Part shown: piece after piece, positions 48,259-56,852 of the stretch
Position numbering within the stretch: position 1 is the stretch's first letter
Layout of the letters: every line of letters starts with the position of its first letter
Program-made: the position numbers and the translations under genes
Notes under the pieces: generated by a model
Told to the model about the DNA's origin: nothing
The model's database searches: none
Seen by the model: only the letters and a program-made list of their open reading frames with translations
Origin: Sporosarcina aquimarina
Lineage (GTDB): Bacteria; Bacillota; Bacilli; Bacillales_A; Planococcaceae
Direction: 5' to 3'
Length of the DNA: 64,000 nucleotides
Assembly: GCF_019748715.1 (NCBI RefSeq)
Contig: NZ_JACLBZ010000014.1
Location: forward strand, 248,001 to 312,000

Positions 48259-50271
48259 ATGGATAATAGTTATTTTTTTGAACACTTGGACGCTGATACA
48301 GAAAGCAATCCAAGGATACACTCGATATTAAGGGATCTTGAAAAACTATCCCAAGAGGAAAAAAAGCAAGTATATGTAATAAACAAACCAGTAGGCGAAA
48401 GAAAATATCAATACTCTTATAAAGAAGCAGTTGTAATTCTTATTCCAAAAGTTAAGCTATTAGTTATTAATGTTGGTAATGATACGGATGCGTTTCAAGA
48501 CTTTTCTGATGACTTTATCGAAGATCTTGGGATTATATCAGATAAATATAATTATAATAGTTTTTTGGGTAGACCGAGAAAATGGAGAGATAAGCTTGTT
48601 GAAGAAATTGATTTCGAGGCTAATGATGATATAGCTTCGATTATTCAGAGTAATTCTTTAACTGGTATAGATGCACGTAAAGGTGAGCTATTGATATCTT
48701 TACTAACTGGAAGTATAAATGATATTGATCGTGTTGATGGAGAACTCCCTGGAAATACGTTAGAACAAATAAAGAAAAATATTATTCTATTTGATGGCGA
48801 ACAAACAAGGTTCATTTACAAACAGCCAGATAAAAAAGTAGTAACAATTCAAGGTTTAGCAGGCACGGGTAAAACGGAATTACTGTTACATAAACTTAAG
48901 GATATTTACGTTAACGAGGAAAAGTCGAAAATCTTTTTCACCTGTTTCAGTAAGATTTTAGCACAAGATTTGAATGGGCGAATCCCCACTTTTTTTGATT
49001 TCATGAAAGTTAATGAGCAAATTAAATGGGACGAGCGACTTTGGGTGGAACGTAGCTGGGGCTCTAAAGCAGATAAAAATTCGGGTTTATATAGTTTTAT
49101 TTGTAATTATTACCAAATTCCTTTTCAAAGGTACAGCTGGTCTATATCTTTTGAATCAGTATGTAAAGATGCGTTAGAAAGGCTGAATCAACTTGAATCA
49201 GAAGGGGCATTTGAGCCGTTCTTTGATTATATTCTAATCGATGAAAGTCAAGATTTTAATGAAGCGTTTTTCGAACTATGTAAAAAGGTTACAAAAAAAC
49301 AGGTTTATATTGCTGGTGATATCTTTCAAAGTATTTATTACTATAATGAAAACACAGAAATAATGCCTGATTTTCTTTTGAATAGAGTTTATAGGACTGA
49401 TCCAAAAACTCTAATGTTTGCTCACGCCATCGGATTTGGACTTTTAGAGAGGCCGGTAGTTAGATGGTTAAGTGATGAAGAATGGGAGGCTTGCGGATAC
49501 ACGATTGAAAAAGAAGGGGATTATTACAGTTTTTCAAGAGAGCCCTTAAAAAGGTTTGAAAACATTGCAGAAGATATTACCAGCCTTAAACTTGCTGTTG
49601 CTAAAGATGACACGTATTTAGATAAAGTTCTATCGGCTATTCAAGATATTCGAGAAAAAAATCCTACTGTCGAACCGGGTGATATTGGAATCGTATTCCT
49701 TGAAGACAATAAATCTAACTATGAACTTGCTGAACAATTGATTATCAAGGTTGATCGGATGTTTGGGTGGACAGCCATTAAGGGTTATGAAGTAAAAAAT
49801 AAAACAAAAGATGCTTTATTTATAAGTAATCGAAACAATATAAAGGGGCTAGAATTTCCTTTTATTATTTGTATAACAACCTCCATACTTAATAGTAATA
49901 CAACTATTAGAAACTCGCTATACATGATGCTAACCAGGTCATTTATCACAAGCTATTTAATACTTTCAGAAGAAAATGGAGAACTTAATTTAAAACTTGA
50001 AGGTGCAGCAAAAGAATTAAACGATACGGGTCAACTTAAGGTGGAAAAGCCAAAACCTGATGAAATAATGGATAAATCTAAACTGATGCTTGAAGCTAGT
50101 GAAAATAAATCTCAATACGAAATCGTAGAAGAGATTTTGCACCAATCGTTTCAAATTCGAGACCTAAGAGTAAAAGAACAAATTCATAGAGTGGTTAATG
50201 TAATGTTACCGGAGAGTGTGGATGTTGATAAAATTTATGAAGTAATTAGTAAAAATATTGAATTGATATAA
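48259..50271 (+). CDS. UvrD/Rep-like superfamily 1 helicase, transposon cargo
   Basis: 670 aa, ATG 48259 after AAAGGACGG. Residues 1-175 form an unassigned N-terminal domain. The SF1 motor follows: Q-like FDGEQTRFI (178-186), motif I GLAGTGKTE (199-207), motif II ILIDESQD (325-332), motif III AGDIFQSIY (352-360), motif IV YRTDPKTL (378-385), motif V NIKGLEFPFIIC (527-538) and motif VI YMMLTRSFITSYLIL (555-569). All ATPase motifs are intact. A 9-nt gap couples it to the next gene. Being mobile cargo with a partner gene, an anti-phage or anti-plasmid role is plausible but unproven. Confidence 0.8.
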   Translation: MDNSYFFEHLDADTESNPRIHSILRDLEKLSQEEKKQVYVINKPVGERKYQYSYKEAVVILIPKVKLLVINVGNDTDAFQDFSDDFIEDLGIISDKYNYNSFLGRPRKWRDKLVEEIDFEANDDIASIIQSNSLTGIDARKGELLISLLTGSINDIDRVDGELPGNTLEQIKKNIILFDGEQTRFIYKQPDKKVVTIQGLAGTGKTELLLHKLKDIYVNEEKSKIFFTCFSKILAQDLNGRIPTFFDFMKVNEQIKWDERLWVERSWGSKADKNSGLYSFICNYYQIPFQRYSWSISFESVCKDALERLNQLESEGAFEPFFDYILIDESQDFNEAFFELCKKVTKKQVYIAGDIFQSIYYYNENTEIMPDFLLNRVYRTDPKTLMFAHAIGFGLLERPVVRWLSDEEWEACGYTIEKEGDYYSFSREPLKRFENIAEDITSLKLAVAKDDTYLDKVLSAIQDIREKNPTVEPGDIGIVFLEDNKSNYELAEQLIIKVDRMFGWTAIKGYEVKNKTKDALFISNRNNIKGLEFPFIICITTSILNSNTTIRNSLYMMLTRSFITSYLILSEENGELNLKLEGAAKELNDTGQLKVEKPKPDEIMDKSKLMLEASENKSQYEIVEEILHQSFQIRDLRVKEQIHRVVNVMLPESVDVDKIYEVISKNIELI

Positions 50272-50280
50272 GGTGTTAGT

Positions 50281-50934
50281 ATGAAAGAGTTTACAGTAAG
50301 TATGACTAAAAGATTCGTGGAAATAGCTTCTAAACCAATTAGAACGAAAAAACATGTTATTATGTTGATGCTAGAAGCTATTCCATTACTAACAAATGCT
50401 GATGTTTTAGAAAGACCAAGTAATAATTATATCATCTTAAGAGTTGATAAAATGAAACGGTTGTTTTTTGTAATTGAGAATAAGATTTTCTCATTCAATT
50501 TTCCTTTCAATGTTGAAGTTCAGGAAGAGAAGAACAATCCAATAATTTACGATTCTATTACCGATTTAGAGTTAAATGCGCTCAACCTTACAGTTCTGAA
50601 ATCAGCGTTTGAAGAAACTTTTTATGGAAACGAAAATCAGGGGATTCTTGATTTGGATTCTGAATTGATGCAAGTAATAGACAGTTTTGATACCAAACCG
50701 AATAAAGATCAAGTATGGCAAATACTAAAAACCCTACAGATGTTTGAATCGGGTTATTTACGATACGATTATGATGAGGTGCGCGAAAATGGTAAGTTAC
50801 ACCCATTAAATCATATTGATATAAATTATACTTCTGACGGTACCTTTAAGATTGGAATTAATGATACACTTGATTGTAACACTTTTATAGATATTCTCGA
50901 TGTAAATACGGATAGTTACTTTATCTCAAAGTGA
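50281..50934 (+). CDS. Unrecognised 217-aa partner of the helicase
   Basis: ATG 50281 with AAGGTGT upstream, 9 nt after the helicase stop. No signal peptide or membrane segment. It is rich in strands and acidic residues; the C-terminal third (SGYLRYDYDEVRENGKLHPLNHIDINYTSDGTFKIGIND, about 155-195) looks like a compact, conserved-type domain with an HPLNHID motif. No catalytic motif is recognised with confidence. The tight linkage suggests a two-gene module with the helicase. AT-rich like its neighbour. Confidence 0.7.
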   Translation: MKEFTVSMTKRFVEIASKPIRTKKHVIMLMLEAIPLLTNADVLERPSNNYIILRVDKMKRLFFVIENKIFSFNFPFNVEVQEEKNNPIIYDSITDLELNALNLTVLKSAFEETFYGNENQGILDLDSELMQVIDSFDTKPNKDQVWQILKTLQMFESGYLRYDYDEVRENGKLHPLNHIDINYTSDGTFKIGINDTLDCNTFIDILDVNTDSYFISK

Positions 50935-51095
50935 CGGTATCCCAAAAACGTATGAATAAGCCTATATAGATAATGGCAGTATAGATTTGTTTGCTACTCC
51001 AATAAATGTTTACTCGCTATTTGGCTCTTGACATGGAGCGTCAGAGCATGTGAATAACATGGGTCTTGAAGGTAGTATTATAATAACTTTCGCCT

Positions 51096-51124
51096 TTGAC
51101 TTTTTTAGAAAGCACTTGTATGAT
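51096..51124 (+). promoter_or_regulatory. Promoter of the macrolide-resistance cassette
   Basis: TTGACT (51096-51101), 17-nt spacer, TATGAT (51119-51124); good consensus, about 38 nt before the first leader ORF. Confidence 0.7.
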
Positions 51125-51161
51125 GGGAATAACAATTTGAATTTTAGGAGGACTATTGAAA

Positions 51162-51206
51162 ATGACACACTCTATGAGACTACGTTTCCCAACTTTGAAC
51201 CAGTAA
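51162..51206 (+). CDS. Leader peptide of ErmD/ErmK type (14 aa)
   Basis: ATG 51162 after TTAGGAGG. Reads MTHSMRLRFPTLNQ, which from memory equals the leader of erm(D)/erm(K); the Arg-Leu-Arg motif is a known macrolide-dependent ribosome arrest sequence. No methyltransferase gene follows; the next real gene is the Mef-like pump at 51591. It may now control the pump by attenuation through the hairpin at 51430, or be a relic of a lost erm gene. Confidence 0.75.
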   Translation: MTHSMRLRFPTLNQ

Positions 51207-51429
51207 CTGAATATGGTTAAAGACTCTGTTTGTGAATGCAGAGTAAACGGGATAAGTCTATCCATTTTCAATACCCCCTTTGGAAAATAATTATATGATT
51301 TGAGGAAAGGGGATTAAGTTGCCTTTCTTTATTTTGTGTACTATCGATTTTACATTCTGACAGGAGTAGTAGTCGATAGCAATGATACTTTCGTGATTCA
51401 TTCAATTAGATAGGAAATCCCCTTACTTT

Positions 51430-51468
51430 AGATCACAGACAGACCGTTTGTGATCTTTTATTTTATTT
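51430..51468 (+). terminator. Terminator/attenuator hairpin between leader ORFs
   Basis: AGATCACA (51430-51437) pairs with TGTGATCT (51449-51456), followed by TTTATTTTATTT. It lies between the ErmD-type leader and the second leader, where read-through could be drug-dependent. Confidence 0.65.
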
Positions 51469-51490
51469 AAATTCGAAGGAGGATATTTAA

Positions 51491-51514
51491 ATGGGTATGT
51501 TGCTTTTTTATTGA
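51491..51514 (+). CDS. Seven-residue leader peptide before the Mef-like gene
   Basis: ATG 51491 with AAGGAGGA 7 nt upstream; reads MGMLLFY then stop. Its end is almost the same as the leader before the ABC-F gene (MSFLLFY), which argues against chance. A ribosome stalled here would free pairing segments downstream. Confidence 0.7.
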   Translation: MGMLLFY

Positions 51515-51590
51515 TGCGAGCTGAAGTGTTGATAGCTCGTATCGATTAATAATCGATACGTAAGAACTTTTACAGGGGGTATCGATTATA
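51513..51590 (+). promoter_or_regulatory. Translational attenuator of the Mef-like gene
   Basis: Four complementary segments: GATGCGAGCT (51513-51522) with AGCTCGTATC (51534-51543); CGTATCGATT (51538-51547) with AATCGATACG (51551-51560); and AATCGATAC again with GTATCGATT (51579-51587), which adjoins the GGGGG ribosome site. The 1:2 + 3:4 fold hides the start region and the 2:3 fold exposes it. Confidence 0.75.
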
Positions 51591-52790
51591 ATGAAAAATA
51601 ACGGTTTAAACTGGAAACGTAAATTCTTCGCTATTTATACAGGGCAGTTCTTTTCGCTACTAAGTAGTGCTGCCGTACAATTTAGTATTATATGGTGGCT
51701 AACTGACACGACGGGAGGTTCACCGCTGGTCTTAACACTGGCTGGTTTGGCTGGATTTTTACCTCAATCACTCTTAGGACCTGTTGCAGGTACAATAACA
51801 GATCGTTATTCACGAAAAGTGATGATGATCTGTTCAGACATGACAGTTGCCTGTGTAACTTTCGCTTTATTTGTTACGATGTATTTTTTTGAACCAAGTA
51901 TACAATTGGTCATACTTGTGCTAATTCTTCGTTCAATAGCAACAGCATTCCATATGCCGGCCATGCAAGCGTCTATTCCACTAATGGCACCCGAAGAACA
52001 TCTTACAAAGGTTGCCGGTTGGGGACAGACAGTAAGTTCCTTGTCCAATATCGCAGGTCCGGCAATTGGGATGTCATTATTAGCTGCTAGTTCAATTGAA
52101 TGGGTATTATTGTTAGATGTTTTCGGTGCAGTGATAGCAAGTAGTATTCTACTATTTATTCACATACCGAAAGTGCAAAGAAGAAAAACAATAGACAGTA
52201 CAAGCATTCTTGCTGAAATGAAAGAAGGATTTGATGCGCTTGTAAACCATCCTGTCTTGTTAAAGTTAACGGTCATCATGACGGTTGTTGCTGTTTTATA
52301 CATTCCTCTTGGCACTTACTTTCCTCTTATAACACGCAATCATTTTGAAAAAGGTGTTATCGAGGCTGGTGTTGTCGAGGTTGTTTTTGCTGTAGGTTTA
52401 ATTGCAGGGGGTTCACTGTTAGGTATTCTCGGTGATCGATTTGATAAGGTCAAAACAATGGCAGCAGGAATGATTTTGATGGGTATTGCATTGGCCATTT
52501 CCGGTTTGCTCTCTCCATCCCTCTTTTACGTATTTGTTGTTTTAGCTTGCTTAGTCGGTTTAGCCGGACCTTTGTTTTCAGGACCTTTCTATGCTTTTAT
52601 TCAGACTGAAATTGAACCACAGATACTTGGAAGAGCCTTTGGTTTCGTAACAAGTCTTTCGTTATTAGCGGTACCAATTGGCTATGCAGTGGCAGGGATA
52701 TTGATTAAATTAGTAGGAGTAGCTGCGCTATTTTCTATAATAGGTGTATTAATTACAATAAACGGAATTTTAGCGTTGAAATCTAAATAG
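51591..52790 (+). CDS. Mef-like major facilitator efflux pump
   Basis: 399 aa, ATG 51591, with twelve predicted membrane segments. Similar in layout and motifs to macrolide pumps of the Mef group: WKRKFFAIYTGQFFSLLSSAAVQFSIIWWLT at the N terminus, the motif-A-like loop GTITDRYSRKVMMI, RSIATAFHMPAMQASIPLMAPEEHLTKVAGW and IPKVQRRK. Cytoplasmic membrane proton antiporter. Preceded by a leader peptide and attenuator and followed by an ABC-F gene, as in mef/msr(D) cassettes. I compared with Mef(A) from memory; identity looks moderate, so substrate range is inferred. Confidence 0.83.
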   Translation: MKNNGLNWKRKFFAIYTGQFFSLLSSAAVQFSIIWWLTDTTGGSPLVLTLAGLAGFLPQSLLGPVAGTITDRYSRKVMMICSDMTVACVTFALFVTMYFFEPSIQLVILVLILRSIATAFHMPAMQASIPLMAPEEHLTKVAGWGQTVSSLSNIAGPAIGMSLLAASSIEWVLLLDVFGAVIASSILLFIHIPKVQRRKTIDSTSILAEMKEGFDALVNHPVLLKLTVIMTVVAVLYIPLGTYFPLITRNHFEKGVIEAGVVEVVFAVGLIAGGSLLGILGDRFDKVKTMAAGMILMGIALAISGLLSPSLFYVFVVLACLVGLAGPLFSGPFYAFIQTEIEPQILGRAFGFVTSLSLLAVPIGYAVAGILIKLVGVAALFSIIGVLITINGILALKSK

Positions 52791-52802
52791 GAGGAAAGTG
52801 CA

Positions 52803-52826
52803 ATGTCATTTTTATTGTTTTATTGA
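52803..52826 (+). CDS. Seven-residue leader peptide before the ABC-F gene
   Basis: ATG 52803 after AATAGGAGG, reading MSFLLFY then stop. Same LLFY ending and same following TGATRCG start of stem 1 as the leader at 51491. Confidence 0.72.
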   Translation: MSFLLFY

Positions 52827-52899
52827 TACGGGCTTGATTTAAAAGCTCGTATCGATGGTTAGCTATCGGTACGAAATGACCATATTTCGGGAGGTAGCT
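52824..52899 (+). promoter_or_regulatory. Translational attenuator of the ABC-F gene
   Basis: GATACGGGCTT pairs with AAGCTCGTATC; CGTATCGAT alternatively pairs with ATCGGTACG; CGAAAT pairs with ATTTCG and TAGCTA with TAGCTA on either side of the GGGAGG ribosome site. Same logic as the upstream attenuator with partly different sequence. Confidence 0.7.
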
Positions 52900-54351
52900 A
52901 TGATGGAACAAATATGTTTTGAAATAGAAAATGTGGAAGTAACCTTTCTTGATAAGAAAGTATTGGAGATTGATCGTTTAGCTGTCCATCAATTTGATCG
53001 GATTGGTGTCGTTGGGAAAAACGGCGCAGGGAAAAGTACTTTAATAAAATTACTTGCAGGAATCGCTAAACCATCGAAGGGGAAAGTTGGAAGTCATGTA
53101 AGTGTTGGATATTTTGAACAATTAGAAGTGCCAAAATCCGTTGAAGTCGATCCTCGGTTGCTGGGAAAATTGCACGTGCACAGTGCTGTTGATGGATTGA
53201 GTGGTGGTGAACAGACAAGATTGAAGCTTGCCCAGTTGTTTACCCACTATTATGAATGCTTATTAATTGATGAACCGACAACACATCTGGATCAAGAGGG
53301 TATTTCCTTTTTACTCGATGAGCTTAGGTATTACTATGGTGCACTTGTGCTAATTAGTCATGACCGGGCTGTATTAGACGAATTGGTTACAACCATTTGG
53401 GAAGTAGAGGAAGGTAAAGTAAACGTATATTCCGGGAATTACAGTGAATACATTGCACATAAGCAATTGGAGCGAGAACAGCAAGGTAAAGCTCACGAAC
53501 AATACATGAAAGAAAAGAGTCGTCTTGAAAAAGCAGCCCAGGAAAAAATGAAAAAAGCTGAGAAAATAGCTAAGTCATCGAAAAAGGAGCCAAAGGCAAA
53601 GGCTAATCGTATGATAGAGACCAAGTCAAAGGGAACAAGCCAAAAAGCCATACAGCGTGCGGCAAAAGCAATTGAGCAAAGGGTGGAGAAGCTGGAAGCT
53701 GTGGAAGCTCCGAAGGAAGAAAACGTCATTCGTTTTCGCCAACCAAAATCGCTTGAGCTGCACAATAAGTTTCCAATTATGGCAGAGCGATTAACGATTT
53801 CGGCAGGCGATAAATTGCTTCTAAGCGAAGCCGATTTTCAGTTCCCATTGGGTCGAACTATTGCTATTACGGGGAGTAATGGATCAGGTAAAACAACGCT
53901 TCTTCGACATATTTTAGCAAACGGTAAGGGCCTGACGATTTCTCCCAAAGTGGTTTTTGGAGCTTATGAGCAGATGGATTATCAGTTCACTAAAGATGAA
54001 ACAGTCATCGGGTTTGTAAAAGAGAGAAGTGACTACGAAGAAAGCGAAATTCGTTCCGCTCTTCATTCTATGGGGTTTGCAGGAAATGATTTGAAAAAGA
54101 ATGTTCGTAATTTAAGTGGTGGTGAAGCAACTCGCCTTGTGTTGTGCCGGTTAGTTTTAGGCAGATACAATGTTTTGGTTTTAGATGAACCAACCAACTT
54201 CCTTGATATTTTTTGCATTGAGGCTTTGGAGAGATTTTTAAAGGGATATGAGGGTACTGTCCTTCTTGTATCACATGACCGAACTTTTATAGACCGGGTA
54301 GCTGATGATGTGTATGTGATTGAGAAACAAAAAATAAAGCATATAATCTAA
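52900..54351 (+). CDS. ABC-F ribosomal protection protein (Msr(D)-like)
   Basis: 483 aa from ATG 52900 (ATG 52903 equally possible; GGGAGG upstream). Two ABC domains without membrane segments: Walker A GKNGAGKST, signature LSGGEQTRLKLAQ, Walker B LLIDEPTTHLD; then the basic antibiotic-resistance interdomain linker (about 200-290, Lys/Ala-rich) and GSNGSGKTT, LSGGEATRLVLC, LVLDEPTNFLD. ABC-F resistance proteins bind the E site and dislodge macrolides and similar drugs. Close to Msr(D) in layout. A terminator follows. Confidence 0.87.
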   Translation: MMEQICFEIENVEVTFLDKKVLEIDRLAVHQFDRIGVVGKNGAGKSTLIKLLAGIAKPSKGKVGSHVSVGYFEQLEVPKSVEVDPRLLGKLHVHSAVDGLSGGEQTRLKLAQLFTHYYECLLIDEPTTHLDQEGISFLLDELRYYYGALVLISHDRAVLDELVTTIWEVEEGKVNVYSGNYSEYIAHKQLEREQQGKAHEQYMKEKSRLEKAAQEKMKKAEKIAKSSKKEPKAKANRMIETKSKGTSQKAIQRAAKAIEQRVEKLEAVEAPKEENVIRFRQPKSLELHNKFPIMAERLTISAGDKLLLSEADFQFPLGRTIAITGSNGSGKTTLLRHILANGKGLTISPKVVFGAYEQMDYQFTKDETVIGFVKERSDYEESEIRSALHSMGFAGNDLKKNVRNLSGGEATRLVLCRLVLGRYNVLVLDEPTNFLDIFCIEALERFLKGYEGTVLLVSHDRTFIDRVADDVYVIEKQKIKHII

Positions 54352-54388
54352 ACCTTAGGGAGCAGGGTAATCCTGCTTCCAAGGTTTT
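54351..54388 (+). terminator. Terminator after the ABC-F gene
   Basis: AACCTT-AGG-GAGCAGG / CCTGCTTCCAAGGTT stem with GTAAT loop and T run. Confidence 0.85.
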
Positions 54389-54389
54389 T

Positions 54390-54612
54390 CTTATTAATCA
54401 TTTTCACAAGAGAACGACACGATTATATAATAAATGTCACTTTTAGGTGTAAGTTTAAGTGAACTTATATAAAACCTGAATACTTACATTATTTGGTAAT
54501 AATTTCGGGTGCCAGTTTTAAATATATTTACCAAGTGAGATCACCTTAAATACATAGCCTTAAAGTACGGGCATTGATTTTAATGGATTTTAAATAATTT
54601 ACTCTTGATAAA
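54390..54612. other. Non-coding right end of the transposon
   Basis: No gene seen. Contains an inverted repeat TAAGTT-TAAGTG-AACTTA (54450-54467) and CTTAAATAC near 54545 that resembles the left-end motif. AT-rich up to the radC junction. Confidence 0.5.
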
Positions 54613-54613
54613 A

Positions 54614-54752
54614 CCCGACGCCATCCAGGGAGGATATCGAAGTGACGAAACGACTAATGGAAGCGGGGGCGATCATGGGAATAGACGTCCTTGATCACAT
54701 CATTATCGGCGACCAAAAGTTCATCAGCCTTAAGGATAAGGGATATATTTAA
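54614..54752 (+). pseudogene. radC: radC, 3' remnant
   Basis: In the RadC frame it reads [20 protein letters not shown] then [25 protein letters not shown] and stop at 54750-54752. It is exactly the piece missing from the 5' part at 44665, so removing the transposon would restore an intact gene. It lacks its own start and ribosome site. Confidence 0.93.
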
Positions 54753-54778
54753 GAGGGATGATAGACTGTTAGATGCAT

Positions 54779-54809
54779 GCAAGAGACTGGGGAAATCGGT
54801 CTCTTTTTT
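54779..54809 (+). terminator. Terminator before mreB
   Basis: AAGAGAC-TGGGGAAATCG-GTCTCTTTTTT. Confidence 0.8.
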
Positions 54810-54862
54810 CGTGTTTTTTGCATTCTAGTGAGACCCCACTGTAAATTTAGTTACCTTTCCGT

Positions 54863-54868
54863 TATAAT
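54863..54868 (+). promoter_or_regulatory. mreB promoter -10
   Basis: Perfect TATAAT (54863-54868) 56 nt upstream of the TTG start; the -35 is poor (TGTAAA at 17-nt spacing). Confidence 0.5.
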
Positions 54869-54923
54869 GTGGTGTATGCTTTTAAGAAGGCCGTTGACGG
54901 TTATGCAGAAAGGAAGAACTAAT

Positions 54924-55940
54924 TTGTTTGGAATCGGAACTAAAGATGTAGGAATCGACCTGGGTACAGCCAATACATTGGTCTTTATCAAAGGAAAAGG
55001 TATTGTGCTGCGGGAACCTTCCGTAGTAGCTAAAAACACTGTGACAAATGAAATCGTAGCAGTCGGTAGTGCTGCTAAAAATATGATTGGACGTACGCCA
55101 GGCTCCATCGTGGCGACTCGCCCGATGAAAGACGGGGTCATTGCGGATTTTGAAACAACAACTGCAATGATTGAGCATTATATGAAAGAGGCAACAAAGG
55201 CTTCCGGCGGTTCATGGAAGAAGCCGAATGTCATGATTTGTGTGCCATACGGAATTACTTCCGTCGAGCAACGTGCAGTCATTGATGCGGCACGTCAAGC
55301 AGGAGCAAAAGATGCATTCACGATTGAAGAGCCTTTTGCGGCAGCAATCGGAGCAAATTTGCCGGTTTGGGAACCAACGGGCAGTATGGTCGTCGATATA
55401 GGTGGCGGTACGACAGAAGTCGCAGTCATTTCACTTGGCGGTATTGTAACGAGCGAATCAATCCGCGTCGGTGGGGATACGATGGATTTAGCGATTATCA
55501 GCTATATTCGCAAGACGTACAACTTAACGATCGGTGAGCGTACGGCAGAGGCGATCAAAATTGAGATCGGTTCCGCTAAAGATGCAGTGAAAGCGGAAAA
55601 GATGGATATTCGCGGTCGTGACCTATTGACGGGTCTGCCGAAAACATTGGAAATTTCTTCAGAAGAAATTGTCGAAGCGTTGCGCGAATCTATTTTGCAG
55701 ATTATTGAAGGTGTGAAAAAGACACTGGAAACTACTCCGCCTGAATTATCTTCAGACGTGATGGAACGCGGAATCGTCTTGACAGGCGGGGGCGCGATGC
55801 TTCGCAATTTGGACAAGGTTATTTCGGATGAAACGAATATGCCTGTGTTTATCGCAGAAGATCCATTGGACTGTGTGGCTATGGGTACCGGAAAAGCATT
55901 AGATAACTTAGAAGTTATCAAAAAAATGCAAGTAAAATAA
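54924..55940 (+). CDS. mreB: Rod shape-determining protein MreB
   Basis: 338 aa from TTG 54924, with AAAGGAAG 7 nt upstream; this start gives the expected [18 protein letters not shown] beginning and the family's normal length, while upstream ATGs lie in the promoter or terminator region. Actin-like filament that guides lateral wall synthesis. Phosphate-1 [10 protein letters not shown], phosphate-2 [19 protein letters not shown], adenosine motif [15 protein letters not shown]. Confidence 0.97.
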   Translation: MFGIGTKDVGIDLGTANTLVFIKGKGIVLREPSVVAKNTVTNEIVAVGSAAKNMIGRTPGSIVATRPMKDGVIADFETTTAMIEHYMKEATKASGGSWKKPNVMICVPYGITSVEQRAVIDAARQAGAKDAFTIEEPFAAAIGANLPVWEPTGSMVVDIGGGTTEVAVISLGGIVTSESIRVGGDTMDLAIISYIRKTYNLTIGERTAEAIKIEIGSAKDAVKAEKMDIRGRDLLTGLPKTLEISSEEIVEALRESILQIIEGVKKTLETTPPELSSDVMERGIVLTGGGAMLRNLDKVISDETNMPVFIAEDPLDCVAMGTGKALDNLEVIKKMQVK

Positions 55941-55958
55941 TTGGAGGAGATGTAGGCA

Positions 55959-56852
55959 ATGCCACGTTTTTTTTCCAATAAACGATTAATCATTTTATTA
56001 GTAGGAGTAATCGTCCTTGTGGCATTAATTGCATTCTCACTTCGTGACCGGGATCATTCAAATTTACCGGAGCAAGTAGTGAAGGATGTTGTCGGTTTCG
56101 GGCAGTCAATGTTCACGAAACCGGCTCATTTTGTTACGGGGATTATTGAAAATATTGATACGATGCTTAATACATACGAAGAAAACAAACGATTGAAGGA
56201 ACGACTGGATGCGTATGCGGCTACGCAAGCCGAGCTGGTCGATGTGAAATCGGATAATGTGAAATTGCGGGAGATCGTCAATAAGCTGGATGATTTACGA
56301 GCGTACGAGCCGATCCAATCAACGGTGATTTCACGGAATCCAGATCAATGGGAAGATAAGCTGATTGTCGATAAAGGAACGACGGACGGTGTGGAAGTCA
56401 ATATGGCCGTCATTACTTCTCAAGGATTGATCGGGAAAGTTGTGCTTTCCAATCCATTCACATCTACAGTGGAATTGCTATCAACTGAAAATATCAATTT
56501 CCGCGTAGCTGCAATGATTGCAGGAGAAGAAGAGATCTTCGGTCTGATTGAAGGATTTGACCGACAATCACGTCAATTGATCATGAAGCGAATCGACTCT
56601 AGCTTTGACGTGAAAAAAGGCATGCAGGTCACGTCTTCTGGTCTAGGCGGGATTTTCCCTAAAGGTATTTTAATTGGCGAAATAACGGAAGTGTCAACGG
56701 ATGACTATGGTCTTACGAAGCTTGCGTACATTCGACCAGCAGCTAATTTTTCCATGCTGGATCACGTGATGATTGCCAAACGTTCATCGACTATCGTGGA
56801 TGGCACGGATGGAGGCAGCTCTGCTGACACAGAGGGGGACGATGAATCATGA
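55959..56852 (+). CDS. mreC: Rod shape-determining protein MreC
   Basis: 297 aa. Short cytoplasmic start, membrane helix LIILLVGVIVLVALIAFSL, coiled coil (NTYEENKRLKERLDAYAATQAELVDVKSDNVKLREIVNKL), then the extracytoplasmic beta domains (VISRNPDQWEDKLIVDKGTTDGVEVNMAV, GLIGKVV). Overlaps mreD by 4 nt. Confidence 0.95.
   Translation: MPRFFSNKRLIILLVGVIVLVALIAFSLRDRDHSNLPEQVVKDVVGFGQSMFTKPAHFVTGIIENIDTMLNTYEENKRLKERLDAYAATQAELVDVKSDNVKLREIVNKLDDLRAYEPIQSTVISRNPDQWEDKLIVDKGTTDGVEVNMAVITSQGLIGKVVLSNPFTSTVELLSTENINFRVAAMIAGEEEIFGLIEGFDRQSRQLIMKRIDSSFDVKKGMQVTSSGLGGIFPKGILIGEITEVSTDDYGLTKLAYIRPAANFSMLDHVMIAKRSSTIVDGTDGGSSADTEGDDES

Larger units (their letters stand above)
44666..54612 (+). mobile_element. 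Tn554-family site-specific transposon in radC
   Basis: About 9.95 kb. radC reads ...GGC GAC up to 44665 and resumes ACCCGACG at 54613, so at most AC is shared at the ends, and no long terminal inverted repeats or target duplication are seen, as expected for this family. Contents in order: tnpA, tnpB, tnpC, a helicase-like gene, an unknown gene, three leader ORFs, a Mef-like pump and an ABC-F gene. The first 6 kb is notably AT-rich compared with the backbone. Confidence 0.92.

Noticed and set aside
51041..51271. 76-aa minus-strand frame with AAAGGGGGT upstream
   Set aside because: It runs antisense through the strong promoter and ErmD-type leader, shows no recognisable domain, and the apparent ribosome site is explained by C-rich leader sequence.
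54777..54923. Longer mreB reading frame starting at 54777
   Set aside because: It would translate the terminator and promoter region; the TTG at 54924 has a good ribosome site and gives the standard MreB N terminus.
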